Shown here: piece by piece, positions 29,770 through 36,645 of the stretch
Numbering within the stretch: position 1 is the stretch's first letter
Layout: every line of letters begins with the position of its first letter
DNA from: Lentibacter sp.
GTDB taxonomy: Bacteria > Pseudomonadota > Alphaproteobacteria > Rhodobacterales > Rhodobacteraceae
Assembly: GCA_016744435.1 (NCBI GenBank)
Contig: JADGEJ010000004.1
Location: 52,638 to 116,637, forward strand
Direction: 5' to 3'
Length of the DNA stretch: 64,000 bases
Program-made: the position numbers and the translations under genes
Notes under the pieces: model-generated
What the model was told of the DNA's origin: nothing
Seen by the model: the letters and a program-made list of their open reading frames with translations, nothing else
Database searches by the model: none

Positions 29770-29844
29770 GCCCGGGTAGCTCAGGGGTAGAGCAGTGGAT
29801 TGAAAATCCTCGTGTCGGTGGTTCGATTCCGCCCCCGGGCACCA
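29770..29844 (+). tRNA. tRNA-Phe (GAA)
   Basis: Cloverleaf with acceptor GCCCGGG/CCCGGGC, D arm GCTC...GAGC, anticodon loop TTGAAAA, T arm GGTGG TTCGATT CCGCC and encoded CCA. The anticodon stem GTGGA/TCCTC holds a T-T mismatch at 28-42 where relatives have C-G. A tyrosine recombinase starts 106 bp downstream, so its 3' end is the likely integration site of the island. Confidence 0.95.
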
Positions 29845-29950
29845 CTAAAGCCAAGAAAATCAATTACTTAGCGGTGAATTTGACTGACAGGGTTTCCAAT
29901 TTTATACTGGCGCACTTGTGGCACACTTTGGCACGTAGCTTGGTAGGGTT

Positions 29951-31096
29951 ATGGAAACGGCGATTCACACGATTTTGGGCGGGAAAGTTCGCCTGTATAT
30001 GCGACCCAAAAGCTCGTATTGGCAGTGCTCTAGCTTTCTAGACGGAAAAAAACGGCGAGCGAGCACTAAGGAAGAGAGCCTCGCTCAGGCTAAGGACTTC
30101 GCTGAAGATTGGTACTTAGAGCTGCGCGGCAAGAAGATACGCGGGGAGTTGTTGTCCGAGAAGACCTTCGCTCAAGCGGCTGACAAGTTCTTTGGTGAAT
30201 ATGAGCTTATGACCGAGGGCGAACGGAACAAAGATTATGTCCGGGGCCACAGGGCAAGGCTAGACAACCACCTCCTCCCCTTCTTCGGAAAAATGGGTTT
30301 GTCTCAGGTGACTTCAGGCGCAGTTCAGGATTACCGCGTTTTTCGCTTGCAAGGTGATCAGAAATTCAAGCCACCTTCACGCTCCACGATGCACCATGAG
30401 ATTGTTACTTTGCGGCAAGTGTTGAAAACGGCAATCCGCCATGGATGGCTTGCAAGCCTGCCGGACATGTCTGTGCCATATCGGGCATCAACTAAAGTAG
30501 CTCACCGAGCGTGGTTTTCACCCGAAGAATACAAAATGCTCTATGAGGCTACGCGACAGAACATTAAGAACGCGCAGAACTCATACCACCGCGCCATGGC
30601 CGAACAGCTACATGACAAAATCCTGTTTATGGCCAACACAGGCTTGCGGCCTGATGAAGCGAATTGCCTTGAATACCAAGACGTCGAAATCGTGAAAGAC
30701 GAAGATCTTGGCGAGAGCATCTTGGAAATTTCAGTGCGAGGAAAACGTGGTGTTGGCTTTTGCAAAAGCATGCACGGAGCTGTGAGGCCCTTCGTTCGAA
30801 TGAAAGAGCGAAACAATCCAGAACCGATGGATCGCGTCTTCCCACAAGACCACAAGAAACAGTTCAACCGCATTCTAGAAGGGATTGGGTTGAAAACAGA
30901 TCGCCAGGGCAATCGTCGGACGCTCTATTCACTTCGCCACAGCTACATATCTTTCCGCCTGCTTGAGGGTGCTGACATCTACCAGATCGCCAAGAACTGC
31001 CGCACCTCAGTTGAGATGATTGAAAAGCACTACGCGGTGCATCTGAAGAACAACCTGGACGCGGCAGCGATCAATGTCAGAAAAGCGCGCAGATAG
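29951..31096 (+). CDS. Tyrosine site-specific recombinase (integrase)
   Basis: A 381-residue phage/island-type integrase. An N-terminal arm-binding region is followed by a core-binding SAM-like domain (KTFAQAADKFFGEYELM). The catalytic domain has the first Arg in ANTGLRPDEANCLEY, the block LYSLRHSYISFRL, and the nucleophile Tyr in MIEKHYAVHL. It sits immediately downstream of tRNA-Phe in the same direction, the classic layout of a tRNA-integrated genomic island. The base composition is lower in GC than the core genes. Confidence 0.93.
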   Translation: METAIHTILGGKVRLYMRPKSSYWQCSSFLDGKKRRASTKEESLAQAKDFAEDWYLELRGKKIRGELLSEKTFAQAADKFFGEYELMTEGERNKDYVRGHRARLDNHLLPFFGKMGLSQVTSGAVQDYRVFRLQGDQKFKPPSRSTMHHEIVTLRQVLKTAIRHGWLASLPDMSVPYRASTKVAHRAWFSPEEYKMLYEATRQNIKNAQNSYHRAMAEQLHDKILFMANTGLRPDEANCLEYQDVEIVKDEDLGESILEISVRGKRGVGFCKSMHGAVRPFVRMKERNNPEPMDRVFPQDHKKQFNRILEGIGLKTDRQGNRRTLYSLRHSYISFRLLEGADIYQIAKNCRTSVEMIEKHYAVHLKNNLDAAAINVRKARR

Positions 31097-31207
31097 CATC
31101 TGCTCCTTACACTCGGGAGCGAGCTGCGTATGGTATTTGCGCATGATCATATTGAAGACGTTTGCAGGGCTGTGAAAAGCTTGCTGGACATATAGTTAGG
31201 CTTTCAC

Positions 31208-32257
31208 TCAAGCCTTTGTGTAAAAGGCTCCGCGCCCTTTCCCGTGAGATTCAATAAGCCCGTCCTTTAGCATTTTCTTCAGCCGAGCCTTGGTCGTTGG
31301 AATAATTGCCCCGGTCAGTTCGGCCGTTTGTTTTGTTGTGATGCGCTCATGCTTTTCAAGATAGGCAAGGATTTCGACAGCATGCTGCGGGAGAGCTTTG
31401 AGATTGCCTTTTGCGTGGGCTTCTAGCTTCACGTCCAAATGGTCTTTTTGACGTTTCAAAGACGTGAGGAAAAATCGAAGCCACGGAAGCCAATGCGTTT
31501 GCTCCGCTTCAAGTGTGGTCTGCGTTCGCCTCAACGAAAGATAGTAGCCTTCCTTGTTCTGCTCGATCACACTTTCCATCGAAGAATACGGGATGTAGCT
31601 GTATCCTGCCTTGAGGAGCAGTAAAGACGTGAGGATGCGAGAGAGTCGTCCGTTCCCGTCTTGAAAGGGATGAATAGCAAGGAATACGACCGTGAACACA
31701 GCCGCAACGATCAGAGGATGCATGCTCTCATCATCAAGAACACTATTCGTCCAGCCCACCAACTCCTGCATTTTACGCGGAGTATCAAAGGGAGAGGTGG
31801 TCTCAAAAATTACCCCAACGCTTTTCCCATCTGCGTCAAAGGCCTCGACACTATTTGGGTGCTTTTTATAGCTGCCCCTGTGCCGCTCGTCTTTGGAAGA
31901 ATACCGTAGCAAATCACGGTGAAGTTGTTTGATGTAGTTTTCGGACAAAGGGATGCTTGCATGGTTTTCATAGACCAAATCCATGGCCTGCGCATATCCC
32001 GCCACTTCTTGTTCATCACGACTGGCAAAAGATCGCGTTTGCAGTCCTGCGATTAACTCTTCGACAGCTTCGTCTGAGAGCTTTGAGCCCTCAATCCGTG
32101 TTGAAGAGCCAATACTTTCAATAGTTGCGACATACCGCAGAGATTGAAGGCGCTCCGGAGAGAGAGTTTTGAGTAGCTTCCAACTCCCCTTAAACTCATC
32201 AATCTCAGCAATTAGCTTCAGAAGGTCAGGCGTGATATCGAGGTTTTGCAGATCCAT
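31208..32257 (-). CDS. Fic-domain AMPylase-like protein with self-inhibitory motif
   Basis: A 349-residue Fic protein. The active-site loop HPFQDGNGRLSR is near residue 200, matching HPFx(D/E)GNGR, so AMP transfer should be possible. The N-terminal SSTRIEG fits the (S/T)xxxE(G/N) inhibitory helix of class II Fic proteins, so activity is probably auto-inhibited. A C-terminal winged-helix region (ITTKQTAELTGAIIPTTKARLKKML) suggests DNA or protein binding. The start at 32257 is preceded by TATCCGAT repeats. It is followed upstream by a small XRE regulator on the same strand. Confidence 0.92.
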   Translation of the reverse strand: MDLQNLDITPDLLKLIAEIDEFKGSWKLLKTLSPERLQSLRYVATIESIGSSTRIEGSKLSDEAVEELIAGLQTRSFASRDEQEVAGYAQAMDLVYENHASIPLSENYIKQLHRDLLRYSSKDERHRGSYKKHPNSVEAFDADGKSVGVIFETTSPFDTPRKMQELVGWTNSVLDDESMHPLIVAAVFTVVFLAIHPFQDGNGRLSRILTSLLLLKAGYSYIPYSSMESVIEQNKEGYYLSLRRTQTTLEAEQTHWLPWLRFFLTSLKRQKDHLDVKLEAHAKGNLKALPQHAVEILAYLEKHERITTKQTAELTGAIIPTTKARLKKMLKDGLIESHGKGRGAFYTKA

Positions 32258-32260
32258 GGG

Positions 32261-32310
32261 TATCCGATAAAGAAGTAGAATTTATCCGATTGTATCCGAT
32301 TATATCCGAT
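32261..32310. promoter_or_regulatory. TATCCGAT direct repeats upstream of fic
   Basis: TATCCGAT occurs at 32261, 32283, 32293 and 32303. The last three are phased at exactly 10 bp and the first touches the fic start codon. This looks like a multi-site operator, probably for the adjacent XRE regulator or for the Fic protein's own winged-helix domain. Confidence 0.6.
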
Positions 32311-32378
32311 TAGCAAAAGTTTTCATCCGTTTGCAGAGATGTGGGTGCTTTGCCTTCAAGACTAATAGCTAGCAATCA

Positions 32379-32618
32379 TCATCCTGAGGCTTCCATCTCT
32401 GTCATAAAATCGGCCATAGAAATCCCAAGCCCATCACACAAAACGGCAATAGTCGAAATCGTTGGCTGTCGTCGGTTGGTCTCCAACATCGAAATAAACC
32501 GCATCGCAAGACCTGAGCGAAAACCAAGCTCTTCCTGCGAGAGATTTGCCTCGTTTCGTTTCCGCCTCAATGTCGTGGCGAAGCGTTCCCGTACCTTTTT
32601 GATCTCGTCATCATCCAT
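32379..32618 (-). CDS. XRE-family HTH regulator
   Basis: A 79-residue single-domain Cro/CI-type HTH protein (RFATTLRRKRNEANLSQEELG, FRSGLAMRFISMLETNRRQPT). It lies upstream of fic on the same strand, with 121 bp between them, and likely controls fic. Confidence 0.88.
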   Translation of the reverse strand: MDDDEIKKVRERFATTLRRKRNEANLSQEELGFRSGLAMRFISMLETNRRQPTISTIAVLCDGLGISMADFMTEMEASG

Positions 32619-32726
32619 GCACCTACTTGCGCAAGAACGGCGGCGTAGCTCTAGGAACTATAGATTGAATTGGGAACCATAGTGCTATAGGAACAATGGT
32701 GTGATTTACGGCGTCGGAGGCAGAGC

Positions 32727-33188
32727 ATGGATACGAACAAAAGAACGTTACTTAAGGGTGGTTTTGGAGCCATAGCCCTTGCGGCAATTGCTAGACCAAT
32801 TGGCTTGGCGCAAACGGTTTGGGCAGATGAAGCAACGCCCGACAAACCGAGTCTGCCAAGCATCCCATATCGTGCGAGTGAGCTCGGTATAAACTATCAC
32901 GAACTTGCCCCCTCCCCACTCGCTGAAATGCTTTCACAGGGGGAAGCCGAATGGCTGAAGAATGCGTCAGCAAAGTACGGAGCAAAAGCCGGTCCACTGT
33001 GGAAACGCTCAATTTCAAAAACACTCGCAGCAGGCACCCCATCTGAGAGCACCATTGAAAAGATCAAGAAATTCACTCCGGAAATGCTTAGAAGCTTTTC
33101 GCGACTTGATCATCGAGACCCAACATATGGTGGGCTTTCAGCCGCAGGAAGCTTGTTTATTTCTGAACATTTCATAGCCAAAAGCTAA
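32727..33188 (+). CDS. Hypothetical exported protein with Tat-like leader
   Basis: A 153-residue protein. The N-terminus NKRTLLKGGFGAIALAAIA resembles a twin-arginine leader in which the first Arg is Lys, followed by a hydrophobic stretch and possible cleavage after VWA. The mature part is small, basic and without recognised domains. It uses the standard code and ends in TAA 71 bp before the recoded frame. The function is unknown. Confidence 0.6.
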   Translation: MDTNKRTLLKGGFGAIALAAIARPIGLAQTVWADEATPDKPSLPSIPYRASELGINYHELAPSPLAEMLSQGEAEWLKNASAKYGAKAGPLWKRSISKTLAAGTPSESTIEKIKKFTPEMLRSFSRLDHRDPTYGGLSAAGSLFISEHFIAKS

Positions 33189-33217
33189 AGGTCCAGATTT
33201 TTGCAGGATCCCCAATC

Positions 33218-33255
33218 ATATGATAAGATGGGAGTAATTAGTTTTCTTATCATAT
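33218..33255. promoter_or_regulatory. Perfect 11-bp inverted repeat before the recoded gene
   Basis: ATATGATAAGA (33218-33228) and TCTTATCATAT (33245-33255) are perfect reverse complements with a 16-nt spacer, ending 4 bases before the ATG at 33260. They could form a hairpin or bind a regulator. No clear Shine-Dalgarno sequence is present. Confidence 0.5.
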
Positions 33256-33259
33256 TTTT

Positions 33260-34951
33260 ATGCCTATCGAATGACCCTCAGATTACCGATCTGACGTGCC
33301 AGAATCTGCTCCACTAAAGGCGCAAGAACAACTCCCCGAACTTCAAAAGCAATCTTTAGTAGATTCACATAAAGAACACTCGGATGCTTTAGAAAGCAAA
33401 TTGAGCCCAGATGAAGCAGGTCGAAACAAGTTGCGCATGGATCAAAAAATGCAGGCGTTACTACATGAAAAGTTCGGGCAACTTAAAGGCTATGAGACCT
33501 TTGAACGGTTTGTCAGCGGCACTAACGTTTCAGACAGTGAGCGCGAGGCATTTTACAGCTACATACAAGCTCGCATCAACTTGGATGGTGCCGAAGAAAT
33601 CCTCACAGACATAGAATTCGGCGATGTGACTCTTCCAACTAACCGTGAAACCTTTGCCCTGTTTGCCAACAGATTTGGCCTGCAAACCAGCCAGGATCGG
33701 ATGAAAGATGACTTTAAGAAAGCAAAGCAGAACTATCTAAACGCTCTCCCCACACTCGACAACATCCAGGGCATTCCACAGACCACAAAACTTCGAGGCA
33801 TGATCGGCAACTTGAACGACCTCGATGGAGAGGAACTAGGTGATGCCATCAAGGCGATAGAACGACATCTCGTCTGACCAGATTCCCAATCTGGGGAAAT
33901 CGACAACATCCTGAGCGCCCTCGTAGAAGAAGATGAAGTAAACGCGGGAAAGGGGAACAAAACCAGCTACTTTGAAAGCTTCACTCAGACCGCGCGCGAC
34001 TTTTCACCCGCCGTTTCCAAACGTATTTCTGTGTTTGTGCAAAGCATGGAAGCGCAACCTAAAACCTCACAGTCCCCATGAAATGCAGGAGAAGCCCTTA
34101 TCGCTGCAGCCCTACCAAATGGTGAGCGTCTTGGCTGAAATGGTCACAATAGGTTCACAGCTGATCTAGATGATGGAGGGAGCGTTTTGGTCAATCGTGA
34201 CGGAGACCTGATTACGCGCTCTATCGACTACGAATGAGCCAACTACCCATTGGAAACGCCTCTACAGCAAGCTGATCTAACGTCAGAAATTGTGAAATTT
34301 GAAGGAGTAAAGCAAGAAATTGGTTACAAGAAACAAACTTCCGAGCGCGCTCTGCTATTTCTTGAAAACCCGCTCTACGCAGATACCCCACTCAGTGAAA
34401 TGAAAGACGGGCTTTTGCAGCTTCTGTGACACGAGCTGTTCAACGGCCTCGATATTCGCAACACATCCGATAAAGGTGCTCTTATCCAAAATCTAAAAAC
34501 GAACGTATGAGGCTACAAAGACAAACTGGATAGAGCTCAACGGCGTTTTGAAACAAAAGCCAAAGAAGCGGTGAAGCACGCCCGCGAACGATATCGCAAA
34601 AGCGACGAGAAGCTAAAACTCACATCCAAAACAATCAGAAACTCCACCCTTGGAAGCATAGGGATGCAGTGGCTTACGAATGATATTCAAGGAGGGATCA
34701 TCAGCCCTCAAATTGGCAAAGCCTTTGATCGCGGGAATGTTAATCCCGCCAAGAACAATCTCGGCGAACCTGCCTGAGAAAGCGGGAGTTCTTACGCTCA
34801 TCTCGAGTATGCATATCGCTTTGCAAACAAAGCCATCAGTGGCAATCCTGAAGTTCCCTTCAGCCTTGATCCCACGCTTCTGAAAACCGGAAACTCCCAG
34901 GCAATTGCGGATAACCACGCTCAACAACCTGTGCCACCGCGTCCTGCTTAA
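33260..34951 (+). CDS. Long hypothetical gene readable only with TGA as sense (probably Gly)
   Basis: From the ATG at 33260 (18 nt after an in-frame TAG) the frame runs 563 codons to TAA 34949-34951. It crosses eight TGA codons (33272, 33875, 34079, 34136, 34235, 34427, 34508, 34775) and not one TAA or TAG. The ORF track shows only fragments (33296-33877, 34571-34777). The protein is hydrophilic, with helical charged stretches such as DKLDRAQRRFETKAKEAVKH. TGA contexts (SP-NAGEAL, ERLG-NGHN, LL-HELFNG, EPA-ESGSS) suit Gly, and TGG occurs separately for Trp. The last ~14 codons overlap an IS3 scrap, so the true C-terminus is lost. No known domain was recognised. The pattern fits genetic code 25 (Gracilibacteria/SR1). 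Confidence 0.72.
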
Positions 34952-34982
34952 ACTCGTCCGTAAACCGTATTCCTTTGTTCAT
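34908..34982 (-). mobile_element. IS3-family transposase orfA remnant (5' end)
   Basis: On the minus strand the ATG at 34982, after AAGGAGAGACGGAT, encodes MNKGIRFTDEFKQDAVAQVV and ERGYP. This is the start of an IS3-type OrfA, and similarity then stops. It cuts into the 3' end of the recoded gene. Confidence 0.75.
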
Positions 34983-35041
34983 ATCCGTCTCTCCTTGCTT
35001 CCAAAATTACCAAGCAAAGCGTCTACAAATCTAGGGGCACC

Positions 35042-35116
35042 TCAGATGGCTTCGGGCGCTGGTGGGTGGTAGCCCAATGCACTGTGAGGTCGCTTGGTGT
35101 TGTAGTGTTTCGTAAG
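35042..35116 (-). mobile_element. IS3-family transposase orfB remnant (3' end)
   Basis: The minus strand encodes LTKHYNTKRPHSALGYHPPA then PEAI and a stop, the typical C-terminus of IS3-family OrfB (integrase-type transposase). The remaining upstream part of the ORF is not recognisable. It lies head-to-tail with the orfA start 59 bp away, so the middle of at least one IS copy is missing. Confidence 0.8.
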
Positions 35117-35275
35117 CGAGTCTCGCCGACATGTTTGATCACTTTTGAGCGCAATCGCTACAGTGTGCCTGCCAGCTTTGCGAACCGGCGCGTCAGCTTG
35201 CATGTTTATCCAGAAACCTCGAATGTTTTGAGACGCTTTTGAGCCGGCAAGGCAATTGTTAGGATGACCAAAAAG

Positions 35276-35378
35276 GTTCGGTTTCGGACACCCCTGCCCG
35301 GTCATGTTCAAAACCTAGCTTGACACATTTTAGAACATCATTAGACTTTCGGACACCTATTTTGTAACAGATTGTCCT
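35276..35378. promoter_or_regulatory. res-like resolvase recognition region
   Basis: Upstream of the resolvase lie two copies of TTTCGGACACC (from about 35282 and 35348). The inverted pair ATGTTC / GAACAT lies between them. Paired resolvase-binding sites of this kind make up the res site of Tn3-family transposons and also hold the tnpR promoter. Confidence 0.6.
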
Positions 35379-35954
35379 ATGCCTAGAACATTTGCCTACG
35401 CGCGCGTCTCAACGATCGACCAGGAGACGCAAAACCAAGTCGCTGAAATCGAAGCCGCTGGCTTTAAGATCGAACCACACCGCATCATCACTGAGACCAT
35501 CTCAGGCTCCGTTTCTATTGCGTTGCGCCCGGAATTTTCCCGCTTGCTTGATAAGATGGAACAGAGCGACGTTCTGATTGTCACCAAACTCGACCGCCTG
35601 GGCCGTGACGCGATTGACGTAGCCAGCACCGTCGCGAAGCTCGAAGAACTTGGAATCCGCGTCCATTGTCTCGCCCTTGGGGGTGTAGACCTCACCAGCT
35701 CCGCTGGAAAGCTCACCATGGGCGTGATCAACGCTGTGGCGCAATTCGAACGAGATCTTCTCATCGAGCGGACCCAATCCGGCCTCGCCCGCGCCAAAGC
35801 TGAAGGAAAACGCATGGGTCGCCCCCCTGCCCTTTCCACCGCTCAGCAGACTGACGTAAAGGCACGCTTAGAAGCAGGCGACGCCGTTGCAGCCATTGCA
35901 CGCGACATTGGGGTCAGCCGACAAACCATCATGCGTGTGAGGGATGAAGTGTAA
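35379..35954 (+). CDS. Serine recombinase, Tn3 resolvase type
   Basis: A 191-residue resolvase/invertase. The catalytic Ser is in YARVSTIDQETQNQ, with LDRLGRDAIDV, then INAVAQFERDLLIERTQSGLARAKAEGKRMGRP, and a C-terminal HTH (AAIARDIGVSRQTIMRV). No Tn3 transposase is present in the window, so it is an orphan resolvase. Its stop overlaps the next ATG by one base. It uses the standard code. Confidence 0.93.
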   Translation: MPRTFAYARVSTIDQETQNQVAEIEAAGFKIEPHRIITETISGSVSIALRPEFSRLLDKMEQSDVLIVTKLDRLGRDAIDVASTVAKLEELGIRVHCLALGGVDLTSSAGKLTMGVINAVAQFERDLLIERTQSGLARAKAEGKRMGRPPALSTAQQTDVKARLEAGDAVAAIARDIGVSRQTIMRVRDEV

Positions 35955-36223
35955 TGGACCTGAAAAGCCGCATCGGACACAACATTGCAGCCCTGAGGCG
36001 TTTCCAGGGATACTCAGTCGCAGCCTTTGCAAAAAGAACTGGTATGGCAAGCGACCGGATGGAAAAGATCGAGGCGGGTAAAATTGATATGGATATAGAT
36101 GAATGCGAAATGCTCGGTCACGCACTACTTGTTGACGTCGCGTTCCTGGTCCAGCCACCGTTCAAGATTGCGCCGATCGAAGACACCGAGCCCGCCCTCG
36201 TGAAAAATCCTACAACATCATAG
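35954..36223 (+). CDS. XRE-family HTH protein coupled to resolvase
   Basis: An 89-residue protein with a Cro/CI-type HTH (IGHNIAALRRFQGYSVAAFA, KRTGMASDRMEKIEAGKIDM) and a short C-terminal region. It shares a TAATG junction with the resolvase gene. It probably regulates the small resolvase operon. Confidence 0.82.
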   Translation: MDLKSRIGHNIAALRRFQGYSVAAFAKRTGMASDRMEKIEAGKIDMDIDECEMLGHALLVDVAFLVQPPFKIAPIEDTEPALVKNPTTS

Positions 36224-36241
36224 ATATTGTGGGATTTCTTT
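36205..36241 (+). terminator. Hairpin terminator at end of the resolvase-XRE operon
   Basis: AAATCCTACAA ... TTGTGGGATTT (one G-T wobble) followed by CTTTT overlaps the XRE stop codon. Between it and the regulator at 36646 (about 400 bp) I see no convincing gene. Confidence 0.6.
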
Positions 36242-36645
36242 TAGGGATGACTTTTGAAACGGTATTTGTGCCCCATGGCACGGGTCTCGCAAAGCATAGT
36301 TTATGGGAAAAGCGACGCGCGTCAAACTTCAAAAGGCTAGATTTTCGACGTAAGGTGTCAGGTGCTACTCTTCGCTGCGAGGAGAACGCTGGGCTGCTTT
36401 GTGGGAATAACCTGCCGTTTTGTATCTGGCTCAGTCAACCACTATTCACGCATCACACCGAGGTGAAGTTCATGGCAAAAAGCACTAGGTCACACTGATC
36501 TGTTGTCAGCCTACAAAAAGTGTTACCTTAGCTCATAGAAATCAAACAAAATCGTCTGACACTAAAGGTGAGATGCAGGCCATATCAAAGACTGAAATTG
36601 AATCTGTATTCCAATTCATTATTTTGGGCTACCAGAGGGGATTGG

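Noticed and set aside
33260-34951. Ordinary pseudogene with nonsense mutations
   Set aside because: All eight stops are TGA and there are no frameshifts. A decaying gene should also show TAA, TAG and indels, as the caspase-like and Cap15-like genes nearby do.
33260-34951. Selenocysteine readthrough
   Set aside because: Eight scattered TGA in a hydrophilic protein, several next to Gly-rich turns, do not look like selenoprotein active sites. No SECIS-like hairpins were seen after each TGA.
36229-36498. 89-residue plus-strand ORF after the XRE gene
   Set aside because: It starts inside a terminator hairpin, has no ribosome-binding site and no recognisable features.
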